In this document: positions 11,563 through 23,800 of the stretch, one piece after another
How the letters are laid out: every line of letters starts with the position of its first letter
Numbering within the stretch: position 1 is the stretch's first letter
Assembly (NCBI GenBank): GCA_036245805.1
Contig: BTRK01000005.1
Location: 22,978,984 to 23,042,983 of the forward strand
Direction of reading: 5' to 3'
DNA: 64,000 bases
From: Pristionchus mayeri
Lineage: Eukaryota > Nematoda > Chromadorea > Rhabditida > Neodiplogasteridae
Position numbers and translations under genes: made by a program
Notes under the pieces: generated by a model
What the model was told of the DNA's origin: nothing
Databases searched by the model: none
The model's input: the letters and a program-made list of their open reading frames with translations, nothing else

Positions 11563-11606
11563 CAACCCTTCCCCACTATGCTCACTATAGAGGAAGGGTT
11601 GCTACG
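11563..11606. repeat. Short perfect inverted repeat upstream of smo-1
   Basis: 'gtagcaacccttcc' at about 11563 is repeated in inverse orientation at about 11592 with a 16-bp spacer, in the presumed promoter region of smo-1. It could be a paired binding site or a MITE remnant. Confidence 0.55.
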
Positions 11607-12452
11607 CAAAATAGAAGGGCGCGAGTTCAATTTTTATTGGCTTTATGAATAGGATTTAATTTTCGCGTTTTTTGACTATTTTTTAATTTCACTGAGTGAT
11701 CTGAGTGAGAAAAAACGGCATACATTATTCACTTTGGCCTTGGAGCCTATCGATTTGTGACATCGGGCCTAGCAGAGTGATCCTCACAGTACTTGTGTGC
11801 ATTATACCGGAATTCCCGCCCGCGGGACTACATCTTACTTTTACCTTTACATTGAGCTGCAAAATCGACACATTTATAACAGACAATCTGAGAAAATCAA
11901 CATATTTCTTCAGAGACTTGGCACCGGCCGAAAATTCGAATCCCTAATGACCACGGCGTCCCGCTAATAGGTGTCCAAGCCGCCGGCGACAGGGGGTGAT
12001 GCGCATTGCCACGCCGTCCCCTGTGCGCAAAGCATGTAGGCGGTCATGGTCAAAATCGATTGGCGTCGTGGTAGGTCAAGACTAAGTACAGTACCCCATC
12101 GATCCAACATTACCACCGTATATAGCTAACCTACCGTAACCCCTATTATCACGAGCTGACATAATTTTCAAAAAGTCAATTTACCGTACCCAATCGATCG
12201 TACAGTACCCCAAGCTACCGTATACCGCTTCTGTAATCCGCGATTATCACGAACTGACTTTGTTTTCAAAAAGATACGGTAGATACGGTAGCCAATCGAC
12301 TCTACAGTACCCCAAGATACCGAATACCGCTACAGTAATCCGTAATTATCGCAAACCCCTTATAGCATACGGATAGTGTAACCCCGGATACCGTATTCCG
12401 CATTAATCGCAAACTGACTTTTTCCCAAACTATTTCAATTGATTATTGGTCC
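11607..12452. repeat. TACCGTA-rich degenerate repeat
   Basis: After about 12050 the sequence holds two to three imperfect copies of a module of about 95 bp: 'caatcgat...tacagtacccc', 'ccgctactgtaatccg', 'gattatc', 'gaactgacttt', 'caaaaag'. The same module recurs inside the foldbacks at 12453-13648, 21115-21905, 35945-36640 and, in part, 56676-60945. No gene was found between 11607 and 12050. Confidence 0.6.
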
Positions 12453-13648
12453 ATATGTCGTGCCCATTGTACCGTACCCTTGTCACCGTAACCCACACCA
12501 CGGCGGTCGATCGCAAACCGGTTTTTTTTTATTGGAATGTGTTTTAAAAATGTGTTTTTTTCAATCATCAGCAACTTTGAGAGCTATATTTTGATATTTT
12601 ACGATTCAAAGAATCATTGTCTATGAACACAATGCAATCATCTACGGTCCATTCAGAAAATTTCGACGGCAATCAGAAATTTCAGGCCTTTAGAAAATCA
12701 GACGGTCTTCAGCAACTTCTGACGATCTTTAGGAAATTTAGAGGTCCTTCAGAAACCGCTACTGTAATCCGCGATTATCACGAACTGACTTTGTTTTCAA
12801 AAAGTCAAGATACCGTAGCCAATCGACTCTACAGTCCTTTCACAACGCTTACGCTGCGGGGATGAGAGCAGGTTGGGCTGAATATACAAATGCCATATGC
12901 ATTTCGAATGGATGGTTTGTTAATTCGCAGGTAAATACGATATCGCATTCGAAGTTTTGCAAGTAGAAGCCTGCTTAAAACGTTGTAAAAGACTCGTGAG
13001 GCCGGGCGATCCGAAAAAGTTGTGGATAGGATGGTTTTGAAGCAAATTACGGAAAGTTAGATTTAAAGATCAAAGATCAAAGTTCAAATTATAAAAGTGT
13101 TCGTCCAGGGGATGCCAACGGTGAAGGTCCGAAGCCAAGGAGATGAGTTTGAAGCGGATATTAGCAAAAACACAAAAGTTGAAAGCTCAAAGTTCAAAGA
13201 TAAAAAATCAACCTGCTGGAACCTGCTCTCATCCCCTCAGCGTAAGCGTTGTGAAAGGACTGTAGAGTCGATTGGCTACGGTATCTTGACTTTTTGAAAA
13301 CAAAGTCAGTTCGTGATAATCGCGGATTACAGTAGCGGTTTCTGAAGGACCTCTAAATTTCCTAAAGATCGTCAGAAGTTGCTGAAGACCGTCTGATTTT
13401 TCTAAAGGCCTTCTGAAATTTCTGATTGCCGTCGAAATTTTCTGAATGGACCGTAGAGGATTGCATCGTGTTCATAGACAATGATTCTTTGAATCGTAAA
13501 ATATCAAAATATTGCTCTCAAAGTTGCTGATGATTGAAAAAAAACACATTTTTAAAACACATTCCAATAAAAAAAAGCCGGTTTGCGATCGACCGCCGTG
13601 GTGTGGGTTACGGTGACAAGGGGTACGGTACAATGGGCACGACATATG
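12453..13648. repeat. Foldback element, about 1.2 kb (TACCGTA type)
   Basis: Arms at about 12453-12877 and 13222-13648 are inverted copies. They share 'catatgtcgtgcccattg', 'ccacggcggtcgatcgcaaa', 'cagacggtcttcagcaac' and 'acaacgcttacgctg'. The spacer of about 345 bp holds 'aaagatcaaagatcaaagtt'-type short repeats. No coding capacity. Confidence 0.8.
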
Positions 13649-14249
13649 AGACCGTTTGCGATAGATTCAAAAAAACATCGGAACAGTTCGAAACCTAAAA
13701 CTCACGAAAACATGGTTTCTGGGGTAGTTTTCGATCCTGAACACAATGGTCACTATCATTTTGCATGATTCGTTCATTGGGATTCGGCGTGATGCCTTGC
13801 CACTTTCGGCCAAAACTGGTTTTATGAGACGAATCGCGGGAGAATCGACCATTTTAGGGGGTTCTGCGGCAGTGAAATTCAAACTCAACCAATCCCGCCA
13901 AGATTTTGGTACAAAGTATTTCAAATGATGCTCTTTCGAACTGCGTCGTCAGAATTTTGATAACCATCGTCATCTTCGAGATTCAGAAGCCCAAACATGG
14001 TACATTCACTTTTCGGTAGTCAAATCGGGCCTACTTAAATGACCATAACTTCGTTTAAAATTGAGATAGAAAGCGGTTCTTCTTTTCAAATGAAAGATAC
14101 CATCATTCTCTACAAATCCGTTTTGTTATCGTCATTCCTGGCACTCATCCTGGCGTGGCGCGGTCGGGTGAACCAAAAGTGACGTCACTTTGCAAATCGG
14201 AAAAACCCCCCAAAGTTATTGCGCGAATGTTGTAGTCCCCACATGTGCC
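13649..14249. repeat. Single-arm remnants of foldback families
   Basis: 'catggtttctggggtagttt' (about 13710) recurs at about 52345 and, more diverged, at 16090. 'ataacttc...attgagata' (about 14045) resembles the sub-terminal part of the foldback at 30650. These look like fragments; no gene seen. Confidence 0.4.
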
Positions 14250-15412
14250 TAACTTTTCGCCAAAAACTAGACCAATCGTGAAGTGGGAAAAAATGAGGTG
14301 GCACTTTAGTAAGGAGCCCCCAAAATGGGCACCGGACAGATAAACTTCCAATAGTCTAATTGGGAGCTATTGGGCTCAAATATATTAAAAATGACCTATA
14401 ACAACATTTTAAGTCGTTTCCCCAATAGCTATACCACTTTCATTGGTCACAAATTACGGTATGACCTCAAATTCAAAAATCGATATTTTGACCCTTTCAA
14501 CGTATGACATGGTTCCAAATGCACTAAATCGGTTTCAAACAATGTTCTAACATTCCTAGAAACGTCTCCCCAAAAGAGGGCAACTGTAAATATGATATGT
14601 CATCTGAGGAATCTTTGAAATGGTGCAAAACTGCATCTTAGGTCAAAGTAGGCACTGGGACCTGATTATAGGCTAGAAATGTAGATAACAACGAGCTGAA
14701 CATTTCATCTGTTGAAAGTGAGATTCTATCTTTTCATTGAAGCGCGCTTGAGAGCCTGGAAGTTGAGAAGAAATGAGATAGCATCCCTCGAAGGCGCGCG
14801 CTCTAACCGTCTGTCACTCTCGCCGTCTGACCTCCCTCTCCCTCCCCTCTATTTAGCGCTCACCCGGGCGCCTTTTTGTCGTTTTCTACGAACTTCTAGG
14901 CTCTCAAGCGTGCTTCAATGAAAAGATAGAATCTCACTTTCAACAGATGAAATGTTCAGCTCGTTGTTATCTACATTTCTAGCCTATATTCAGGTCCCAG
15001 TGACTACTTTGACCTAAGGTGCAGTTTTGCACCATTTCAAAGATTCCCCAGATGACATATCATATTTACAGTTGCCCTCTTTTGGTGAGACGTTTCTAGG
15101 AATGTTAGTACATTGTTTGAAACCGATTTAGTGCATTTGGAAATATGTCATACGTTGAAAATGGTCAAAATATCGATTTTTGAATTTGAGGTCATACCGT
15201 AATTTGTGACCAATGAAAGTGGTATAGCTATTGGGGAAACGACTGAAAATGTTGTTATAGGTCATTTTGAATATATTTGAGCCCAATAGCTCCCAATTAG
15301 ACTATTGGAAGTTTATCTGTCCGGTACCCATTTTGGGGGCTCCTTACTAAAGTGCCACCTCATTTTTTTCCACTTCACGATTGGTCTAGTTTTTGGCGAA
15401 AAGTTGAAATTA
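14250..15412. repeat. Foldback element, about 1.16 kb
   Basis: The left arm (about 14250-14760) and right arm (about 14890-15412) are inverted copies. The peptide MEVYLSGxHFGGSLLKCHLI reads leftward from 14351 and rightward from 15305. The centre near 14830 is pyrimidine-rich. Outside the right arm, 'ttaaaaaatagtcaaaaaac' recurs in inverse orientation near 11675. Confidence 0.8.
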
Positions 15413-17636
15413 AAAAATAGTCAAAAAACGCGAAAATTATATCCTAATGTACGGCGGTGTTCGAAGGACAGGCATTGTTTTGACCGAAAATCGCTAAATT
15501 TCGCCCCCATCTACACTCGAACATCCAATCGGCGCTGATCGAAGGACATTGTTTCTACTTTCGCCATCTTAATCTTTCCTCGTTCTTCGCAGGGGAGGGG
15601 GGGGGGGGTAAAATTGGAAGATGAATTCATTGTAAAAGTTTAGATTATTCTAGATCATCACGCTTTTTTAAGGGGATAATTTTGAGATTTCAAACGGTCC
15701 TAACTTTTTTTCAGAGATGGACTAGCCATTCACTTCCAATAGTAAAAATGCATATCTCGTCGAGATCTCAGAATCAATATATTTATATAGGGTCTGGACG
15801 GGCCGTTCACAAGTTACAAAAAGCGACCACTCAGCGTCAGCGCGCCTTATAAAATGAGGGATCAGAGATACGATTTTATAAGGACGATTTTCGAATTCTG
15901 CGTAAAAAGTTACTTTGAGGGCAAAATTTTGAGCATAGGTTACAAAATCCTAGTGAGTACGCTACTGGGAATATCTCAATTCTATTATCAGATTTCTTCT
16001 GATATAATGAACGACTATGGATGCCCATATGAGTCCGATTCTCTAGGAGTCTAACAACTTTCCACAGGATCTGGCATGGTGTTTTTACGAAAACATGTGA
16101 AAAGGGGTTGTCGAGGGTGCTGAACACAGTGGTCAACTTCATTTTGCGCCATCTACGACTGGGTTAGCAAGGCTGCATGTAGGCACCATCTCAATTTCCG
16201 CCTATAAGTCAGGAACCGATTTATGAAACTACTTAAAACTTTCACAGAGGCTGAATTATTATATTATAGTTACCTACGTACAGTACTGGCCAAAAGTTTA
16301 AATTTTAAATAGTTGTAACTTGCTTCTAAAATGAGATATCGATTTTCTCTTGGTACTGATGGGTTGGTAAACCATAAAAGAATATAGCACTACTGTGTAT
16401 CAGAATATGGTATGCATTCGAAGCGCTTAGATCAGTGCGTTATCTTCGAATGCAATGTCGGAAAATATAATTGTATGGACCATAGTATGGTCCACCGATT
16501 TTTTCTGGCTTACACCATTTCCTGTGGAGGAAGTAGAACAACAGATGCGTAGAACCCACCATCAAACTTGTTGAGTGCATTTCGCAATCTCTGGGAAAAT
16601 TGATTTTAAAACCCCTAAAATTTCGCAAAATGGCCATATCTTCGTTCCTCAATTAGCCACAAGCCTCAAATTTGGCAGGTACTATACAGTAATGATGATC
16701 GCATAATGAACCAACTGTGAGGCAGTTCGGACACTCCATTCGAAAAATGTAACATTTTTGGGGCAAAAGTTTGCGTGTAGCCAAGTTTCAAAATGCATGT
16801 ATTGTAGCTAAAAATCTGAATTCTCACATAGTATTGTAGAAACTGCTGTTGATACTGTGTGCGAAGGAGCTTTCCATTAACCGATTTTACAGTCATTTTA
16901 CAGTGATTTTACAGCTTTTTGAGTTCGTGGGAGAGTGAACTGTGATGTGAGTCAAAAAATGATCCTTCTCAGATTCACAAAATATTCCGCAAACATTGTT
17001 GGTTAGTAGTGTTATTTATTATTCCGAATGCAAAACATATGCACACTCAATTGCAAAAAATGATTCTGATTTTCTAGAAATTCAGAATTAAAATATAATT
17101 TAACACTAAGAATAAATAGTCAAAATATATGTCTCGACACAATGAAGTTGTCCAGCCCCAAACACAGTACCCCCAGCTCCTCTTGAGAGGAGACCACACT
17201 GACTTCTAAGAGAAGCCCCATTATTACATATTGAACATGCAGGTTGCTTAGAGAGATACGTGCACTCAATTTGTGTTATCTATGATTGCGATTGGAGTTG
17301 TTTAGGCAGGCCAAAGATGATCTCGATCGAAATGAGCTCTGTATTCACTTCCTCCCTCAATCTGGTTTATACATTTCTTGCAGCGACGCTTCTTCTTTTA
17401 TCGTCTTTCAATAAGTAGGTAATTACAGTATATAACGCAGTCATCTCCCTAACGAAAACCTGCTCGAAAGTAATGCCGCCGCGTATCGCATCATGTCGCA
17501 TCAACTTCTAGACCTCTTCAAAGTGACATTTTTTTAAAATTTTTAACTGTATGTTTCTCTAATTAATACCGATCGATCTGCATGATCTATTTTTCCAAAA
17601 GATCAACTTTAATTCATCTGCCGAGGGGTGATGATT
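15413..17636. other. Repeat fragments and unassigned sequence
   Basis: Positions 15660-15950 are a diverged single arm of the foldback at 17637-18730 (shared 'agccattcacttccaa' and 'ctcgtcgagatct'). A lone Tc1/mariner-like terminus 'cagtactggccaaaagttt' preceded by TA begins near 16281, and I found no partner end. The 17140-17430 stretch is GC-balanced, lies outside inverted repeats and could hold an unrecognised exon, but no motif supports that. Confidence 0.4.
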
Positions 17637-18730
17637 TCAGTCCGCTCTCCTATGAGAGACTTTCTGAGAGAATTGAGCAATTGTACCTATAAGCCGTACA
17701 GCAAAAAATGAAATTTCCCCTAAAAGTGTCCCTAGGGGTAACTTTTCACGTAGAGTTCGAAAATCGATCTTAGAAAGCCGTATCTCCAACCCCTCATTTC
17801 CTGTGTCGCACTGCATCTGAGCGGTCGGTTTTTGTAAATCGTGAACGGTTGCTCCAAACACCATACATGTATAGTAATTCTTAAAGATCTCGACGAGACA
17901 AGCATTTTTCATGTTGGAAGTGAATGGCTAGCTCGTCTGCGCGAAACAGCGCTCGAAATTAAATTGTGTTCTTTTCCGACGCTCAATATTACAATTTCAA
18001 ACAAACGTATGCCTACCTTCCTTACTGGTGATGGCCCTATGTTTAATATTTTCTGACTCACACCCCTGCGTACTACTAGATTTGCTAAGGCAATTAGGAT
18101 TTAGGATTGAAAAGTGAAAGTTGAATGCGCCAAAACATGGATAAAATCGACATAAAAAAATCGATTTTTTTGCAAATTGAGATAATGCATTTTTCTCTTC
18201 GGGATATTGTTACCCTACCTTAGTATAGTTATAAACCAAGTAGATTTAATCATGGTTCACATTGGCGCGCCTTAGAACTACATATATTGGCAAAAACATA
18301 GAATGCCTGCTAATTCGGCATCTTGGCGGACCCTTTACAGGAACGAAATTTGCCATGAAAATAAAACCCTAGGGGTACTTTTTAACGAGGAATCAAATCG
18401 AAGAATAAAAAAGCGAATAATTATGGCATCCAAATTTAGGATGATTTTTTTCAAGATTCAAACGGTCGTATCTTTTTCCACAGACGAGCTAGCCATTCAC
18501 TTCCAACATGAAAAATGCTTGTCTCGTCGAGATCTTTAAGAATTACTATACATGTATGGTGTTTGGAGCAACCGTTCACGATTTACAAAAACCGACCGCT
18601 CAGATGCAGTGCGACACAGGAAATGAGGGGTTGGAGATACGGCTTTCTAAGATCGATTTTCGAACTCTACGTGAAAAGTTACCCCTAGGGACAATTTTAG
18701 GGGAAATTTCATTTTTTCCTGTACGGCCTC
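17637..18730. repeat. Foldback element, about 1.1 kb
   Basis: The arms at about 17690-17945 and 18482-18722 are almost identical in inverse orientation. The peptide MKNACLVEIFKNYYTCMVFG reads leftward from 17912 and rightward from 18508. The spacer of about 530 bp has no recognised content. A diverged arm lies at 15660-15950. Confidence 0.8.
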
Positions 18731-18759
18731 GGGTAATTTTTCTCAGAAGGTCTCTCCTA

Positions 18760-20105
18760 CAGTCGCGCGCAAAAGTATTTGGGCACTTTTTGAACTTCCT
18801 GTAAGTTTTTGACCAGGAATGGCTTCAATCTGAAACTAGGGTAGTATGCACTAAATTCATCGGAGATTATGATCATGCTATTGGGGTATGACGCAATAGT
18901 CCAATCATTGCGTAGTGAAGACGTAATCAAACAGCACTTTTTCAAAACGGCTTTATTCTTACATGGATTTTTTCCAGCTCGCAAAACTTTCTGGGGTTGG
19001 AGTCATGACCGAGGCCTACCCAGAAAAAAAATTTGAGGTTGCTGCGCGATCGCATATTTGCGGCAGCCTTGCTTCAATACCGAGGTTGAAAATTCAGATC
19101 TCGGCCCCTAGTCAAGCTAGAGTCTGGTTCAAGGCATCAAAATGATCGCCATCACGATAACATATGATCCTGAGAATATGAAAACAATAGCTCGAAATTT
19201 GCCCTCAGGGCATTAAAAAATCACTTTTTTGCATGACCATTATTTGGACATTCACAATTTTGCGGGAAAATTAGGTAAAATCTGGTTTTTGAATAGCCAT
19301 ATTCAAAATGTATTGAAGAACTGATTCCCAACTTTTTAGAGTGTTTGGATAACTTTCCGGCACGCGGCGACCGTTTTTCGGAGTGATACTCGGGTCGGGA
19401 AACATCCTGTTTACGCACTCTCGTCGTCTGCACTCTCTCGCCCATAGGGGTAAACAAGGTGTTTCCCGACCCTAGTATACCTCGGAAAACGCACGTCGCG
19501 GGCAGGAAAGTTATCCAATCGCTCTAAAAAGTTGAGAATCAGATTTTCAATACATTTTGAACATTACTCTGCAAAAACCGGATTTTTACCTAGACATCCC
19601 ACAAAGTTATGAATGTGCAAAAAATGGTCATCCAAAAAAGTGATTTTTTCGTGCCCTGAGGGCAAATTTCGAGATATTGTTTTCATATTGTCAGGATCAT
19701 CTGGACTCATGACGGCGATCATTTTGATGCCTTGAACCAGACTCTAGCTTGACTAGGAGCCGAGATCTGAATTTTCGAACTCGATGTTGCAGCAAGGCTA
19801 CAGCAAATGTGCGATCGCGCAGCAACCTCAAATTTTTTTTTCTGGGTAGGCCTCGGGCATGACTCCAACCCCAAAAAGTTTTGCGAGCTGGAAAAAATCC
19901 ATGTAAGAATAAAGCCGTTTTGAAAAAGTGCTGTTTGATTACGTCTTCACTACGCAATGATTGGACTATTGCGTCACACCCCAATAGCATGATCATAATC
20001 TCCGATGAATTTAGTGCATACTACCCTAGTTTCAGATTGAAGCCATTCCTGGTCAAAAACTTACAGGAAGTTCAAAAAGTGCCCAAATACTTTTGCGCGC
20101 GACTG
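18760..20105. repeat. Tc1/mariner-ended foldback, 1.35 kb, TA TSD
   Basis: The termini are CAGTCGCGCGCAAAAGTATT and its complement, flanked by TA at 18758-18759 and 20106-20107. This is the classical Tc1/mariner arrangement (CAGT...CAAAAGTATTTGG). The whole element is two arms of about 0.6 kb with a short centre near 19430 and no transposase. It lies upstream of the first identified TMEM94 exon. Confidence 0.88.
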
Positions 20106-20320
20106 TATCTCCTCATTTCCCTTCTCCTTCGCCAGATGCAAATGACAAATGGAAAGGAGAGGATTTCTTTTGAAAAACAGATTATGCAGATCGATTAATA
20201 ACGAGATACAATAAAGAGACCGCAACGAAAAATAACCGAAAAACATGAACTTTGAAGAGGTCTAAAAGTAGATGCGGCATGGTGCGCCTCACGGCGACAC
20301 TCCGTCTCTATGGGACTGTA

Positions 20321-20790
20321 CAGTACGTGCTAATCGCCTTGACCATGTGCGTGCGCCGCGCTGCGCGGCGGCGTGCGGCTTACGCGGATTGATTTTGCGG
20401 GATGAATATTATTTTTCACGATTCGAACCTATTACTTTCGAATTCTCCGTAAAATTTCCCATCGAAAGGAGTATTCATTCATATTTTTAAAGATATATTT
20501 ATATTTATAAATCAATATTTTGAATGCGGAATTTCCCTACCGTAATCTCACTTTACGATAGCGACAGTATCGCAAACTGGGATTACGGTAGGTTGCAGCA
20601 TTACAGAATTCAAAATATTGATTTCTTTTTCTAAAAATATGAATGAATAGTCCTTCCGATGCGAAATTTTACGGAGAATTCGAAAATAATAGGTTCGAAT
20701 CGTGAAAAGCAATATTCTTTACGCAAAATCAATCCGCGCAAGCCGCGCTCCGCCGCGCACGCACATGACCAAGGCGATTAGCACGTACTG
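20321..20790. repeat. Foldback element, 470 bp, TA TSD
   Basis: The termini CAGTACGTGCTAATCGCCTT and complement are flanked by TA (20319-20320 and 20791-20792). The arms pair through 'attcgaacctatta' and 'aatcaatattttgaat' to a centre near 20555 that contains 'taccgtaatc'. Encodes nothing. It ends about 40 bp before the first identified TMEM94 exon. Confidence 0.85.
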
Positions 20791-20832
20791 TATAATGTAC
20801 ATAAATAGAATTTCAAAATAAATCTTGTGTAG

Positions 20833-23800
20833 CGATGAGCCTTGGCTGTCGTCCCTCGCTCTTCTCTCCTTCGGCCTTCTGATCATCAACGCACTTCTGC
20901 ATTATCGTTCCACCACAGAAGAGAGAACACTCGTGCAAAGGAAACTTAATTCGTGGATTTCGAATCTCGAAAGAGTAAGAGAGCTCATTTTGGCTAATTT
21001 ACTGCTATCTCTTATAGAATAAACAAAAATTGAACTGCATTCGAATTAACAAGAGAGGAGAACCAGAAGAGGTATTGGGAATACATATAGATTAGGGCTG
21101 GCAACCATAGTTGCCCAAGACTGGCGGCGAGGTGTTTTCATACCATGACCCCCTATTCATGGTTCAGCACTGCTCCCCTCGACTTGAGGGAGCAGTGCTG
21201 AACGACGTATAGGGGGTCATGGTCAAAAATCGATCGGTAGGTCAATGGTAGGTCAAGACTAGTCACCGTACCCAATCGATCATACAGTACCACCAGATAC
21301 CGTATACCACTACCGTAATCCACGAATATCGCAAACTAACTTTATTTTTAAAAAGTCCTGGTACCGTGGTCAATCGATTGTACAGTACCCAAGTAACTAC
21401 CGTAACCCAGTTCCATGGGTCAGATCCAGTTCCTTGGGTCAAACATTTTTCTAAAATTTTCAATCATTTTTCTAAAAATCCTAAATCGATTATAAAATGA
21501 TTCTACATTAACGAGAGGTACGGTAGGATAATTAAAAATATTTTTACCATCGATTTTAAATTTTTAGAAAAATGTTTGACCCAAGGAACTGGATCTGACC
21601 CATGGAACTGGGTTACGGTAGTTACTTGGGTACTGTACAATCGATTGACCACGGTACCAGGACTTTTTAAAAATAAAGTTAGTTTGCGATATTCGTGGGT
21701 TACGGTAGTGGTATACGGTATCTGGTGGTACTGTATGATCGATTGGGTACGGTGACTAGTATTGACCTACCATTGACCTACGGATCGATTTTTGACCATG
21801 ACCCCCTATACGTCGTTCAGCACTGCTCCCTCAAGTCGAGGGGAGCAGTGCTGAACCATGAATAGGGGGTAATGGGGGTCGCCGCCGGCGTGGGCAACTA
21901 TGTTGGCAACACAAGGGGAGGTAGTGCGAGGCGCCCCCCCCCCCCTCGGAGTGCGAATCATGGGGAATGGAGTACGGCTCCGGAAGCGTAACGAACTCGC
22001 TATATACCCCCTCGTATTTCTAACCCTTATATAGATAAATATTTTATGTATGTTCAAACTTCTTTTGTTCAAACCACTCAAATGTAAAAACCGTACGATA
22101 TGTTTTTTTGCCCTTTCATATTTTCCCAACTGTTCCATTTCTCCCAAATTAAGTATTCTGTAATTGGCTGAATGAAAGAGACCGTCTCGATCCCCCCGAA
22201 CCCTAGCTGAAAACAACAATTTCACCTCATCGCCGGACTTTAGACACACATTGAACTTTTTGAAGACATTTAGCACTCCGAATTTTTCTGCTCTGCAAAG
22301 ATTGCTCTGATTTGCTCGATTCTTACGTGAATGGCTTCATATTCTGTAGTTCGTGGAGCGTTCATTTAAGAATGAGCCAACAATCCAGATATGTCGTGAG
22401 TAGGCAACTTGATGCATTTACAGGTGCACTTCTCGGAATTATGTACAGAGTATAGGGAGTGCTTATTCATGTAGTGCTTATTCCATCGATACAACAATAC
22501 GCATACAGACAATTCAGGTCCATTTCACTGATCTCACTACGGGTGACGTTGTACTTCGCGATGACCGATTATCATTTATATTTGATCATATCTCAGATCG
22601 AGAATTCACGGAAAACCAAAAGGTACATAGATTATTGCCTACGAGGAGTGGTGCGATAATGGTTAATATCAGATCCGTATATCGGAGTCATTCATTCTTT
22701 TCCTCCGAAGATCACTCAACAAAAAACGAATAAAATCATCTACTATTGAATCATTATCTACGATTATCAAGAAAATGGACATAATTCTTGTGCCAATCGT
22801 CTTAATTTCGACTATATTCGGACTGATAATTGCATATATTTTTTCGGAACCAGAAGATAATTATGCGAATGAAAGGTATTCCCACGCGGTCTTAATTCTC
22901 GATCCTCTCGTAGATTCGATGTTGGAGTGTGTGTTGTGGTACTCTTGCCACTCCTCCGTCTCATCCTTCCTCTATTCTCATTCCTCACTTTCTACTGGTG
23001 AGTCCATCCAGAGAGAGAACCAACTGATTAACCATTTACAGTGACAATATTGCTATTCAATATATGATAATTGATGATAAATCGATATGCTCTTTCTTCA
23101 GAAAGGCCAAATGGAAAGATCTTTTGAGTGGTAAGACAGAATAGTCTTCGAGTGAGTGAAGAAAGATTGAGAGGGTGGATGGAGGAGTGCGGCCCTTCGA
23201 ATGAGTGATGTCAGCGGAGTTTGTGCCATCGACAAGAAAGGAATACTCTCCACCTCTGAGACGGTACTCGAAAAAATATTCTTGATGACATCGGAAGGTA
23301 AATGAAAGGAAGAAAAGGGAAATGAGTGGAGGGAGAAGAATGTAGTTGTGTTGCAGATGAATTGGGGACGATGGGAGAGGTTCTCCATCTGAGTTGTTCC
23401 ATCCACGAATCCACAATTACTTCTTTCTCATTCGATGACGTCAATTGGTATGGAATATATAAAGAGGTATTAATCAAGAGGTCTTCTCAAGGCATCGATT
23501 CATCGGCTCCCTCTGTCCAATGGTCGAATCAGTGGGAGTGAATGGATGTGTGGATAAGGAAGGAGGCCATTGTCTCTGTCCACTCTCTCAACTCATCCCC
23601 TCGCTCCCAAAGTACGCTAAAGACTATCTTTAAATATTTTACTGAAGAAGCAGTTTTTAGGAAGGAGTACGATAAGGAATCCATAGTGACCTTCAGAATT
23701 CCTCGTGAAGGAGGTGGAAATGGGTTGGATAGGTTGGAAGGCGAATGGGGAAATGGAGAGTTCTTGAGGGTTCGAATTCAAGCTCAAGGGGCAGTGATCA

